Assembly (NCBI RefSeq): GCF_024323335.1 | Contig: NC_066583.1 | Coordinates: 412,808,031-412,872,030, forward strand | Source: Lathyrus oleraceus | Lineage: Eukaryota; Streptophyta; Magnoliopsida; Fabales; Fabaceae | DNA length: 64,000 nt | Direction of reading: 5' to 3' | Part shown: piece by piece, positions 1 through 10,682 of the stretch | How the letters are laid out: each line of letters starts with the position of its first letter | Position numbering within the stretch: the stretch's first letter is position 1 | Position numbers and translations under genes: made by a program | Notes under the pieces: model-generated | Databases searched by the model: none | What the model saw: the letters and a program-made list of their open reading frames with translations, nothing else | Told to the model about the DNA's origin: nothing

Positions 1-17
1 AAAATTTGGATTTGATA

Positions 18-30
18 GCTTCCCCTATTT
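18..30 (-). other. R1 polypurine tract
   Basis: On the minus strand this reads AAATAGGGGAAGC immediately before the degraded LTR start. The same tract occurs at 17631-17643, 41499-41511 and 29043-29055, each next to an LTR beginning TGTAA. In LTR retrotransposons such a tract primes plus-strand DNA synthesis. Confidence 0.8.
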
Positions 31-3000
31 AAGGACATTATAACTGAGGATGTGAAGGTTAAAATCTTTGTATCAACTCAATAGAATGGAGTTAAATAAC
101 AACATCAAGAAACAAATTTTGGTCCCTAAGACACCTTATGATGCATATGATATGAATGTTAAAATAATCACTGTGGGGAATATATTACCCCAAAGGAAAA
201 GAATCCGAAAGAAACTGAAAGTCCACAGGAGCATAATGCATTCCATAAGGAAAAATCATTAGGGAGACAGAGACTCTGGGGATAAAATTTGTGCGTAGGC
301 CAGGCTACGACTTAAAAACTGATGGGAGACGCGTGGGGATGTCTATGAAAATAAATCAATGGAAAGACTCGGTCCAGGGATAAGGTTATCTGTAAGGAAT
401 GAGAATAAATTAGAATAAAGCTGAAATACTCAAACCAAACAAGGGATTGGTGATTTACGCACTCAAACTCAACTAGGGAAGAATGAACCTCAATATATGA
501 GTAAAAGAGATGTATTATCTACTACCAGTTACTGGGTAGGAAGATGATACACTCTGACAGAGGACATCCGTTACCGATTAGGGTAAACATATCCAGGATG
601 ACTTGCTGAGGGAAAAGAGGCGTATTCCTTACCGGTTACTGGGTAAGAATAACCTACTGGAAAGAAAAGATCAAATAGGATTTACAACTACATGTTACGG
701 GGCAGGAGACCAAAGAGAGAGTATTTGTCACTCGTTAAAGTGAACATATCAGGGATAAACTCAAAGGAAGAATATTTGTTATCGGTTAAGATGAACATAT
801 CAAGGATAAACCACCTGGGAAAAAATAGGAATTACAACTACCAGTTATTGGGTAGAATACCAAAAATAGAGAATATTTGTCACCGATTATGATGAACATA
901 TCGAGGATAGACTCAATAGAGGAAATGGGATTTACAACTACTAGTTACTAGGAAGAAAACCACAAAATAGAGAAAATTCGTCAGTGGTTAAAGTGAATAT
1001 ATCAAGGATTAACTCTGAGGGGTAAAAACTAGGATTTATCTCTACCATTTAATGGGTAGAAGACCACAAAGAGGAGAAAATTCGTCACCGGTTAAAGTGA
1101 ACATATCAAGCATAGACTCCATGGGGAATAAAAGTAGGGATTACAACTACCTTTTACTGGGTAGAAAACCAAAAAGGAAGAATATTTGTCACCAGTTAGG
1201 GTGAACATATCAAGGATAGACTTGCCGGGGAAACGTGAAAACGAATCTGCTGGGGAGAACAAAAGGGGTAAATTACCTTTTACTGGTTACCGGGTAAAGG
1301 TAAAGTACTCAATATCAAGAAGAATATTACTAGTTATTGGGTGATGGACTCTTGGAGACCAAAGGATCTATCTAGGCAAGAACTAGAAAGAAATAATCAA
1401 TCAAAGACTCAACCCAATAAGGATATAACTTAGGAGGAGTGGTTCCATCGAGACGATAAACGGGGGAGGAAGCTGAAACAATAATCATCCACGAGGAAAA
1501 AAACTTAGTGGGGAATGAGAAAGGATAAACTCTTTCTGCTTAAGGGGCTGACACTCTACAATTGAAGGAGGACAGACGCACCAAATCTGCGTGGGAAAAT
1601 AATATCACCAAAGCAGAGGATCAGAAAAAAACCAATGCGATAAATGCACAATGAAATATCTGATGTTGGTATTTATGCATGAATATGTATGTATGTGATT
1701 ATGATTATGCCGACAAAACAACACAAAGGATACAAATATCAAAGATTTGAATCATCACTACAAAACACTCAACTAATCTCAATAGGATGGAAACACCAAC
1801 TAGAGTATATGCTAGGGGTGAAAATAAATCATCTAGCTCCTAATAAATAAACATTGGCTAGGGAAAGACACGAAGAACATGCTTCCAATCAATCACGATA
1901 AACTCTATGGAGGAAGAGAGCACTGCTGAAGGATCATCACCCAAACATGCCGAGGATAGAGAAGAATCTGCTGAGGATCCACACAAGTCAATGTTGTGGG
2001 GAATTTTAAGTCAACACCATGTCAAATGGGAGACAACCTTGCAGGGGACATAAATAATACCGCTCAAAACTAAGCACTACCGGGAATGAGGGAACTTCTA
2101 TCAGAAGACGAACTCTGCTGGGGAATACAAGAGATAAATCTCTGAATGAGGAACCAGGCAAATTGTTGGGGATGCTGTGATTTGTTGGAACAAATCAAAG
2201 ACCGCCACATACCTCAATAATCATAAAATTCTTCTTGGAAATTGCAAAATAAACCAATTCCAAGGCAAAGATAACCGAACCTGACTCACACAGGGGAGAA
2301 ACTGTCGCGGTTATGTAACATAAACAAATGTAAATGGGGATCTGGAGACCAAATAAAAGTTCCGGGATATCCAGGGTCCAATCATCAAGTCATAAACTGG
2401 GGGATGCAAAACATGAACACCTCGGTTGGGGAAGATGAATTGCAAAGGGGACCAATCATCAGCTCAACCAAGGAAAATAGGTCGCTCGGGAAGCAACTTC
2501 TTAATCATGTTGGGGATGAACGAAGAACTGTTGGGGAGGAAAAAGTTACCAAACCAAATGCTTGAGGAAGACAACAATGTTTCACACTTTAGAACTTATC
2601 AATTCTTAGATTGTTGTTGACATTCCTTGCTGAAATCGATTATTCTTAAAGTTCATGTTTTTATTATTTTAAGAAAAATAATTATTCATTGATTTATTTC
2701 AAAATTATCATCATAAAATTTAATTTTAAAACAGAAACAAATAAGAATTGATATAGTTGGATAAAAACTCATCTTTATTTGATAGAATGGTAGTCCGCAA
2801 ATGGCGAGACTCCATGGATCTTTACAAAGTTTGAAAAATGGTAATTTACATGAAAAATGGCTACATTGAATAAAATGATCATTACTCTCCCTGCCTACTT
2901 CAAAATCCATTGTACTTGTCTTCGGTTGAGAATGATGAATCAAGACCAAATGACCGTTCAAAACTGCTTCAAAGATTAACCGGATGCAGTTACTTGCCAT

Positions 3001-3136
3001 AATCCGTAATTTTTTCCTAGATTGCCCCAAGGTGGGGTACTCAATCTACCGGGATAAATTTTCTGTTTTATGTCTCTAACTTTTGCCTGGATTTCCCTTT
3101 TGGGTTTTCAACTTAGCGAGCTGTCCTTTTAATTTT
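31..3136 (-). repeat. R1 3' untranslated tail with many small inverted repeats
   Basis: There is no credible coding frame here. The plus strand is rich in short GGGGA-type runs, so the element RNA would be rich in UCCCC. Small hairpins with a 5- or 6-bp stem and 8-nt loop occur at 522-539 (CTACC/GGTAG), 628-647 (CTTACC/GGTAAG), 838-855, 1042-1059 and 1147-1164. Variants with a 6-nt loop lie near 564 (TTACC/GGTAA) and near 1189 (TCACC/GGTGA). From about 1500 to 2640 the sequence is homologous to the tails of R4 and R8 but has no coding content. The stretch 2640-3136 is the pol-proximal tail also seen at 21540-22117 and 45120-45705. Confidence 0.75.
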
Positions 3137-4880
3137 TTAGGCGAAGTATTTATTGACTACATCGACATTCACAAGACACGTGAACTCTTCACCATCCATA
3201 GTTGTAAGAATCAAAGCACCTCCTGAAAAGTCTCTCTTCACAACGTATGGGCCTTCATAATTAGGAGTTCATTTTCCCCTAGCATCAGGTTTAAAAGATA
3301 GAATCTTCTTGAGCACCAGCTCACCTTCTCTGAACACACGAGGCTTGGCCTTCTTATCAAAAGCTTTCTTCATTCTCTACTGATATAACTGACCATGACA
3401 CATGGCAGTCAATCTCTTCTCTTTAATCAAATTCAATTGGACATATCTGGTCTGACACCAATCAACTTCTGTCAACTTGGCTTCCATCGAGACACGCAAT
3501 GATGGGATCTCAACTTCCACAGGGAGCACAACTTCCATGCCATAAACGAGAGAGAAAGAGGTTACCCCTGTTGAAGTGAGGATGGATGTACGGTACCCAT
3601 GCAAAGTAAATGGGAGCATCTCATGCCAATCTTTATGTGTTACAACCATCTTTTGAATGATCTTCTTGATGTTCTTGTTTGCAGCTTCAACAACCCCATT
3701 CATCTTGGGTCTGTAGGGAGAAAAATTATGATGTGAAATCTTGAAGTCTTTGCAAAGAGCTTCCACCATATTATTTTTCAAGTTAGATCCATTATCAGTA
3801 ACGATCTTACTTTGCACACCATAACGACATATAATCTGATTCTTGATAAACCTTACAACAACTTGCTTGGTTACATTCGCATACGATGCCGATTCAACCC
3901 ACTTTGTGAAGTAGTCAATAGCCACCAGAATGAAATGATGCTCGTTCAAAGCTTTGGTCTCAATCATCCCAATCATATCAATTCCCCACATGGAGAAGGG
4001 CCATGGGGAGGAAATGACGTTCAAAAGTGTCAAAGGAACATGATTCTTATCTGCATAAATTTGACACTTGTGGCATTTCTTCACAAACTTTCAACAACCA
4101 GAGGAACCTTCATGGACTTATGTCATCAATAGGTCTGCTTCGTGTCTATCCATGCATTTGAGCAAAAATATATCGATTTTTCTCTTGTAAAGCACATCAC
4201 CATTCAGGTAGAAGTTTCCAGCTAATCTCCTCAAAGTCTTCTTATCTTTCAAAGATGCCCCATACGGGTAGATCTGACTTTGGAGGAAACATTTGATATC
4301 AAAATACCAAGGCTTTTCATCTCTGACTTCTTCAATAGCGAATACATGAACTGGCCTATCAAGACGCATCACAATCAAATTAGGAACCTCATTCTATAAT
4401 TTTACCATAATCGTAGAAGTTATTGTTGCAAGAGCGTCTTCCATCCGGTTTTCCTCTCGAGGGATATGATGGAACTCAACCTTTGTAAAGAAAGTTGATA
4501 TCCTCCTCGCATAATCTCTTTATGGTATTAAACCGGGTTGATTAGTCTCCCATTCACCTTTTATCTGATTCATAAACAAAGTTGAATCTCCATAGACGTC
4601 AAGATATTTGATTCTAGGATCAATGGCCTCTTCAAGCCCCATAATACAAGCTTCATACTTAGCCATATTGTTTGTACACTTGAAGGTAAATCTAGTTGTA
4701 AACGGAAAATGAGTGCGGTGAGGAGTAATAATCATTGCCCTAATTCCATTACCATACAAATTAATAGCTCCATCAAATACCATGCCTCAACAGGAACCAG
4801 GTTCTCGCCCTTCTCCGACCTATGATTCATCGCAATCTTTCATCTTCAAGTACAAAATTTCTTCATCATGAAAATCATAC
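3137..4880 (-). pseudogene. R1 pol remnant: second RNase H and integrase, broken
   Basis: The minus-strand translation aligns along its length with residues about 490-1090 of the R4 pol protein. The segment 4784-4520 holds the start of the added RNase H (motif VFDGA, then YGDS). The segments 4378-4118 and 4084-3377 cover the linker and integrase core, with GIDMIGM, TDNGSN and GVVEAANKN as the three acidic catalytic sites. The reading ends at KYFA and TAA at 3137. Lesions include two stops between about 4790 and 4830 and a TAA at 4520-4522. A deletion of roughly 26 codons near 4095 removes part of the integrase His-Cys zinc region, next to a TGA. The gene cannot be functional. Confidence 0.85.
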
Positions 4881-5066
4881 TACTTGGTTGATATCCAAAA
4901 TGGATCCAATCAAGTACATTTTTGAGAAGTCTGCATTAACTGGGAGGATCACCCATTGGCAGATGTTGTTATCTGAGTATGATATTGAATATTGATCTCA
5001 GAAAGCTATTAAAGGTAATGTCTTGGCTCACCATTTGGCTCACCAACCTATTGAAGATTGATCTAT
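4871..5066 (+). pseudogene. Inverted pol fragment between R1 and R2
   Basis: On the plus strand this translates as the end of the first RNase H region and the linker that precedes the second RNase H. It reads NHTTWLISKMDPIKYIFEK, later HLAHQPIED, with two in-frame TGA codons (the second at 5059-5061). It matches residues about 424-488 of the R4 pol protein. Its left edge shares about ten bases (AAAATCATAC, 4871-4880) with the minus-strand R1 pol, which resumes there at the codons for YDF. R1 therefore starts almost exactly where this piece ends in the normal protein order, but on the other strand. Its right edge is fused to R2 leader sequence at about 5067. Confidence 0.8.
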
Positions 5067-5394
5067 AGGTTTTTATCCTTAGTTCACTCCCTTAGGATGG
5101 TTCTTACCCAAACTCCATGCTCGTGATTTACAACAAACCCTTGATTCTTGGTTGATCCAATCAAGTCTTGTCAATATCAATGGAACTTGGGTGTTGATAA
5201 GGTGTAAACCATAATCCACCAAAATGGATGATTGATCTTTCTAATGACTTGATTCATCCCTTGACCTTTATTTGTTTGCCTTGTGTGTGATCCCAAATAT
5301 GTGATTGTTGCATTCATGCATTCATGTGCATCATAACATTCATCACACAAAAATTTCAAGGAACTGAGGTGTTATTTGCAAATATTTTTAGACC
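5067..5394 (+). other. R2 5' leader, truncated
   Basis: This non-coding stretch is homologous to the R8 leader read on the minus strand (about 63590 down to 63151). Shared landmarks are the CACTCCCTT block, the CTCCATGCTCGTGA block, and the unit beginning AATATCAATGGAACTTGGG. R2 has one copy of that last unit and R8 has two. It ends with TTTCAAGGAACT and a short spacer before the ORF1 ATG, as in R8. Confidence 0.75.
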
Positions 5395-6753
5395 ATGGAT
5401 TGTGGACGAAGGAACACTAAGAAGTACAGTTTCATATGTCCTGACTTGAAAGAGTTAAGGAAGCTAGCATATTTTATATTAGATCCCTTGGACTTCAAAC
5501 AACGTCATGGGAAGCTTCTGTCTATCTTGTCTTTTGATGTGGTTGAAGGACTTTTGAGTGTATTAGTGCATTTCTATGACCCTCTCTACCATTGCTTCAC
5601 TTTTCCGGATTATCAGCTTGTGCCTACGTTGGAGGAGTATGCCCATCTTTTGGGAATACCTATTTCTAGCAAAGTGCCTTTTAGCAGATTGGAAGAGATT
5701 CTCAGATCTCATCTTATTTCCGAAGCTCTTCACTTGAAGAAGTCTGAGATAGAGGCTCATTGGGTAAAGAAAGGAGGATTGTTTGGGTTGCCTTCTGATT
5801 TCCTCATCAAGGAAGCTACTGCCTTTGCTCAAGCCGGTAGTGTGGACGCTTTTAAAGCTATCTTTGTGTTGCTCATCTATGGATTAACTTTGTTCCCAAA
5901 CATTGACGATTTTGTTGCTGTTAACGCCATTATAATTTTCTTGATTGGGAATCATGTGCCTAATTTGTTGGGTGATATGTACTTCTCGTTGCATCTAAGG
6001 AATTCTAAAGGTGGTGGAACGATTTTCTGTTGCATTCCTCTTCTGTACAAGTGGTTTATATCGCACTTGCCTCAGACACCTACTTTTGTGGAGAACAAAC
6101 AATGTCTACGGTGGTCTCAGAGACTTATGTCTCTCACTAATGATGATATGGTTTGGTATGATCCTTCATTAAGCAGTTCGAAGATTATTGACTGTTGTGG
6201 TGAATTCTCTAATGTGCCTCTCATTGGTACACAAGGAGGAATTAACTACGATCCTGCTTTGGCTCGTCGTCAACTTGGGTTCCCCTTGAGAGACAAACTT
6301 AATAACACTTTGTTAGAAGGTCTTTTCTATCAAGAGTGTAAGGACCCCCAACATTTGAGGCAGAAGATTGTGCATGCTTGGCATAATGTGCGTAGGAAAG
6401 GAAGATTCGAGCTTGGTCCGTACAATTGTGTAGCTTTGGAAGCTCACACTTGTTGGGTGAAGAAAAGATCTTTGGAGTTGAAGATGCCTTATCCTTGTGA
6501 GAGACCTATGTCTATGGTTGTGGTTGAGCCATTAACTCCCCCTAACCAAGATGAAGAGGAGTTGGAAGACGCGCTTGCCAAGATGAAACAAGAGAAGGAT
6601 ATGTGGGAAGAGCGTTTCCATGCTTTGAGCCAAAAGCATGAGGAGTTACAACTTGAGTCTAAGGACAAAGATACACTTATTGAGCTACTTGAAGACCGAG
6701 TGACAAAGAGACAGAGAGAGCCGGAGGTTTCATCTTCCTCTAGTATGCCTTAG
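5395..6753 (+). CDS. R2 ORF1, Ogre-specific protein upstream of gag
   Basis: This 452-codon frame is homologous along most of its length to R8 ORF1 (482 codons). Ogre elements carry such an extra ORF between leader and gag; its role is unknown. The fold resembles the plant retroelement domain family DUF7745/plant-mobile-domain-like, by motifs such as TLEEYAHLLGIP (about 80-91), FVLLIYGL (about 156-163), LPLLYKWF-like (about 219-224) and a CLRWSQRLMSLTNDD block (about 237-251). The C-terminal about 70 residues are charged and likely coiled coil. The ATG is chosen because R8 starts at the same place (MERPKRHTKKY versus MDCGRRNTKKY). A TAG at 6751 removes the last about 40 residues, which are still recognisable but broken downstream to about 6900. 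No internal stop is present. Confidence 0.8.
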   Translation: MDCGRRNTKKYSFICPDLKELRKLAYFILDPLDFKQRHGKLLSILSFDVVEGLLSVLVHFYDPLYHCFTFPDYQLVPTLEEYAHLLGIPISSKVPFSRLEEILRSHLISEALHLKKSEIEAHWVKKGGLFGLPSDFLIKEATAFAQAGSVDAFKAIFVLLIYGLTLFPNIDDFVAVNAIIIFLIGNHVPNLLGDMYFSLHLRNSKGGGTIFCCIPLLYKWFISHLPQTPTFVENKQCLRWSQRLMSLTNDDMVWYDPSLSSSKIIDCCGEFSNVPLIGTQGGINYDPALARRQLGFPLRDKLNNTLLEGLFYQECKDPQHLRQKIVHAWHNVRRKGRFELGPYNCVALEAHTCWVKKRSLELKMPYPCERPMSMVVVEPLTPPNQDEEELEDALAKMKQEKDMWEERFHALSQKHEELQLESKDKDTLIELLEDRVTKRQREPEVSSSSSMP

Positions 6754-7207
6754 CCTTTCGTTGCTTAGAAGAAGATTATTGATCAGTTTGTCCTCGAGAA
6801 GACTCAAATGAAGGTTTCTTTCGAGACAGAGATCTGACGCATCCGAAGTAAGTACGTGCCTTCAGCCAGATCTTCTGACGTTGTTATTAGGAATCCTTAG
6901 GATGACTAATCTCCTTTTCTCTTATATTTTTCATTTGGTTTCTAAAGTTGTACTCAGTGTAATCCTTCCAATTATATAAATAAAAGAGATTTTTATGGTC
7001 ATATCAAATTGTTGCAATTATTGTTGAATATATATTTTTTCAAGTAATATAGTAAGTTCCTTGAAAATAAAAACAATCAAACATTGCATTCTAGGCATCA
7101 TTTGCATAAGCAGATCTCTCTTTCGCCAGATGTCTTATTGGTGTTTCTTCTGTGCTTCAGCCAAGCTGACTCATCGATAGAATACTCGTGCCAATCACTC
7201 CAGAATC
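6754..7207 (+). other. R2 spacer between ORF1 and gag
   Basis: Up to about 6900 this is the decayed C-terminal coding tail of ORF1, with several stops in the frame that matches R8. From 6900 to 7207 it is AT-rich spacer, like 61471-61701 in R8. The last 45 bases still encode an AKLTHR-like peptide homologous to the open frame just upstream of the R8 gag start, here with a stop. Confidence 0.6.
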
Positions 7208-8700
7208 ATGGAACATCTTGAGCAAGAGAATAGAGACTTGAAAGAGGAGATCGCCCGCCTGACTCCCATGATGGAGTCAGTATTAGCTGCTTAGAGCCAG
7301 TCTTCTCCAACGCCTGCAACTCCTCCTCCTCAAAGGACCGTTATTTTAGAGGTGGCTACCTATACCATTCTCGCAACTGCTGCTCACTTTGCATCCAACA
7401 TGCCTGCCGGATTCCCATGGGGAATACCGCCAAACTTTGTGCCCGAAGGTTTTTTGCCTACATTTGATTCTATGCCGGCATCTAGCCCAGTCATGTCTGT
7501 GCCGCCGCCTGTCGTGCATACCCTGCCTCGTGTAGAAGACACCATCTATCACTGCGAGCCGTCTGAGGGCCCGGATGTGTATGATAAGATGGATGAGATG
7601 AATGAACAGTTTCTTGAGCTGCGTAAGGAATTGAAAACTTTGAGGGTAAGGACTTATTTGGGAAGAGTGTTGCGGAACTGTGTTTGGTTCCAAATGTAAA
7701 GATTCCGGTGAAATTCAAAGTGTCTGACTTTGAAAAATACAAAGGGAATACATGTCCACTCATCCATTTGGTGATGTATGCTAGAAATATGTCTACTCAA
7801 ACCGATAATGATCAATTTTTAATTCATTATTTTCAAGACAGTCTGACCGGTGCCGCTCTGAGGTGGTACATGGGGTTGGATAGTGCGAACATCCGCATGT
7901 TCAACAATTTGGGCGAAGCATTTGTGAATCAGTATAAATATAATGTTGATATGGCTCCAGATAGGGATCAATTGAGATCGTTGTCTCAGAAGGACAAGGA
8001 GACATTCAAGGAGTATGCGCAGAGATGGAGAGAACTCGCTGCTTAGGTTACCCCTTCTTTAGAAGAAAATGAGATGACCAGGATCTTCCTCAAGACCCTG
8101 CGCTCATTTTATTATGAGCGGATGATTGTTAGTTCCCCCAGTGACTTTACCAAAATGGTAAACATGGGGATGAGGCTAGAAGAAGGTGTCCGAGAAGGAC
8201 GGTTGTCTAGATAAGAGACGTCATCCGGCAAGAGGTATGGCAACAGTTTCAACAAGAAGAAAGAGAACGAGACCAATGCAGTTTCAGTTGGGAGGCGAAG
8301 GAGGCCTCAAATAAGAATAAATCAACCACCCCGTCAACATCATCATCAAGTATCTCCAGTTATTCCTGTGTTTTTTGCAAGTCAATCAGCACCAGTTTAA
8401 CAACAACAACGTCAACAACAACAACCTCAACAACGAACAAACACCTACAACAACAACAATACCAACAATCATCAACAACAAAGTTTTGAGAGGAAGAAGG
8501 TCTCTTTTGACCCTATTCCGATGACATATGCAGAATTATATCCCTCTTTGGTTCTCAAGAACCTACTACAACCAAGAAATCCTCCACAAACCCCTGAACC
8601 ACTTCCCTGGTGGTATAAACCAGAACTCCATTGTGCTTTCCATCAAGGAACTCCCAGACATGACATAGAGAATTGATACCCTCTCAAGTATGAAGTTTAG
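7208..8700 (+). pseudogene. R2 gag, broken
   Basis: The N-terminus (MEHLEQENRDLKEEIARL) is a coiled-coil start matching R8 gag. It is followed by a proline-rich stretch, the capsid-like core (KFKVSDFEKYKG, YFQDSLTGAALRWYMG, FKEYAQRWREL), a Gln/Asn-rich linker and a C-terminal His/Cys knuckle (CAFHQGTPRHDIEN). Lesions: TAG at 7292-7294, a one-base loss near 7643 that shifts the frame, TAG at 8044-8046, TAA at 8212-8214, TAA at 8398-8400, TGA at 8674-8676 (replacing the last Cys of the knuckle) and TAG at 8698-8700 where R8 has CAG. Family assignment is secure; the gene is dead. Confidence 0.88.
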
Positions 8701-10086
8701 AAGCTGGTAAAGAGTGGAATGGTGTCCTTTGAGGACCGAGTGCCGAATGTTAAAGCTAACCCACTGCCTGCCCATGGAAATTCATTTGTTAATATGGTGG
8801 ACGGTTCTCCAGGGGAGTTCAAGGTATTTGATGTTACTACCAATTTTGTCGTAAGCATTGCTGATGTTACTAGGGTGACCCGTAGTGGTCATGTGTTTAG
8901 GCCGGTGTTCCCAAAGAACATGGACGATTCGTCTGTTAGCAAGAAGGTGGATGTACCTGTTGTAGAATCAGTTAGTGTTCCAAGATGTCAGTCTGGTGAA
9001 TCCAGCGGCTTGAAGCCTAATGACAATGATGAGGTACTCAGACTAATAAATAAGAGTGAGTTCAATGTGGAGTAGTTTTTCCAAACCTCCTCAAAGATTT
9101 CAGTATTGTCTCTGTTGATGAACTCAGAAGCGCACAGAGAAGCACTACAAAGAGTTCTAGAGCAAGCGTTTGTGGAACATGAAGTTACGGTGGATCAGTT
9201 TGATCATATTGTGGCTAGGATCACTTCTTGTAATAATCTCAGTTTCTGTGATGAAGAACTCCCTGAGAAGGGTAGGAATCATAACTTGGCTTTGCGTATC
9301 TCCATGAACTGCAAAGGTGACGCTTTATCAAATGTGCTAGTTGACACCAGATCTTTGTTGAATGTGTTGCCGAAGTCTACATTGTCAAAGTTGTCATATC
9401 AAGGAGCGCCTATGAGATATAATGGTGTGATAGTCAAAGCTTTTGACGGTTCGCGCAAAACGGTGATTGGTGAAGTGGATCTTCCGGTGAACATAGGTCC
9501 GAGTGACTTCCAGATTACTTTTCAAGTAATGGATATCCACCCGGCCTATAGTTGTCTGTTGGGAAGGCCATGGATCCACGAGGCAGAAGTTGTTACCTCC
9601 ATGTTGCATCAGATGCTCAAGTTTGTCAAGAATGGGAAGTTAGTCATTGTTGGCGGGGAAAAGGCACTGTTAGTTAGCCACCTGTCATCTTTATCTTATG
9701 TTGAAGTTGAGGATGAGGTTGTAACTCCATTCCAAGCCTTATCTATTGTTGTTGAAAAGAGAGTTGGGGTACCCATGTCCTCATTCAAAGATGCAAGAAA
9801 GATTGTTAAAGATGGAAATGTTGATCAGTGAGGACAGATGGTAGAGGTCTCCGACAATTTAGAACATAACCGGTTTGGGTTTCCAGCAAGGTTTATTAGT
9901 TGTTAGATCTGATGATGTATAACTCAGCTTTTGTAGCGGAGGGTTCATTCATGGCAATGAACAATACTTAGCTGATGTGCTAGAGGATGACGAAGAGGAA
10001 GACTGCACCAATTTTGTGACACAGGGAAAAGCTTGCAACAATTGGAATGTTGTTGATATTCCTGTTATTATGTATCAATCTAAGTA
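8701..10086 (+). pseudogene. R2 aspartic protease region, broken
   Basis: This continues the gag frame. The segment 8719-9075 is the linker, and 9076-9828 contains the retropepsin-like protease. The catalytic triad is altered: R4 and R8 read VDTGSSLNVLP but R2 reads VDTRSLLNVLP, so the active-site glycine is lost. The flap-like FQVMDIHPAYSCLLGRPWIHEA block is intact. Stops lie at 9073-9075 (TAG; R8 has CAG) and 9829-9831 (TGA), with more between 9890 and 9930. The frame ends with a TAA overlapping the intron donor at 10084. Confidence 0.85.
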
Positions 10087-10341
10087 ATTGCTTTTATTTG
10101 TTTTTTGAAAATCCTTCTCCTATGCCTAAGGGAGAAGTGAACATTGTTTAGGCATTTTCAATTTGATCATTAATAAAATATAATTCTATTCATCCATATA
10201 TATGATGTTTTGTTTTTACTTTTTGCTTTATTCTGAAAATGGTAATAAAAAAAACATAAATAAATAATATAATTGTCCATATGCATAATATTTGGTCACA
10301 AATTCACTTCTCTAAAATCAAAATATCAAATCATTATGCAG
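10084..10341 (+). other. R2 Ogre intron between protease and RT (258 bp)
   Basis: The donor reads AA/GTAATT and overlaps the protease stop codon. The acceptor reads TTATGCAG/GTTGG. Removing 10084-10341 keeps the reading frame from protease into the RT region. R4 (25566-25837) and R8 (57825-58093) have the same donor hexamer and the same acceptor at the same codons. A spliced intron at this position is a published hallmark of Ogre elements. Splicing itself is inferred. Confidence 0.82.
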
Positions 10342-10682
10342 GTTGGTTTCTAACCCCATTGAATACAATGATTCTTCTCCTTCTCTAAATTTTGAATTCA
10401 CTGTGTTTGTGGATGAAGAGGAAAGTGATGAAGAAGTGAGTGATGAATTGTCTCGTCTTCTTGAGCATGAAGGAAAATCCATTTATCCATTCAAAGAGCA
10501 GATTGAGCTAGTCAACTTGGGTTCCGAAGATGATGTGAAGGAAGTCAAGATTAGGTCTTGACTCTGTCCTAATGTTAAGAATGGGTTGATTGATCTTCTT
10601 TGAGAGTATTCAGATGTTTTTGCTTGGTCCTATCAAGACATGCATAGTTTGGATTCTGAGATAGTGGAGCGTAGATCGCCGT
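10342..10682 (+). pseudogene. R2 N-terminal pol fragment, cut by R3
   Basis: After the inferred acceptor, the frame encodes an NPIEYNDSSPS start, an acidic linker, LLEHEGKSI and LVNLGSEDD, homologous to 57823 downward in R8. A TGA follows at 10559-10561, then another in-frame stop before EYSDVFAWSYQDM. Coding homology ends at 10682, where an LTR terminus begins. There is no ATG at the start of this exon, which fits entry by splicing. Confidence 0.82.

Larger units (their letters stand above)
1..4880 (-). mobile_element. R1: decayed 3' half of an Ogre-like Ty3/gypsy element
   Basis: Read on the minus strand, this is second RNase H, integrase, a 3.1 kb untranslated tail, a purine tract (18-30) and the first 17 bases of a 3' LTR that runs off the left edge. 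The order matches R4 and R8. The LTR start is degraded: it aligns to the TGTAATACC/TGTAAGACC starts of R4, R6 and R8 with several substitutions. The element ends abruptly at 4871-4880, where the next sequence is pol DNA on the opposite strand. It carries many stop codons and is the most degraded copy here. Assignment to the family is firm; the outer limits are not in the window. Confidence 0.85.
5067..10682 (+). mobile_element. R2: Ogre-like element, plus strand, 5' part
   Basis: R2 holds in order a truncated leader, ORF1, gag, protease, a small intron and the N-terminal RT region, then is cut at 10682 by the R3 LTR. Every part has a counterpart in R8 on the other strand. No 5' LTR is present: homology to the R8 leader begins at about 5067 (equivalent to R8 position about 63590), and the DNA just upstream is a pol fragment. 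ORF1 is uninterrupted, whereas gag-pro carries at least nine stops or shifts. The rest of R2 should lie beyond the nested elements, outside the window. Confidence 0.88.
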
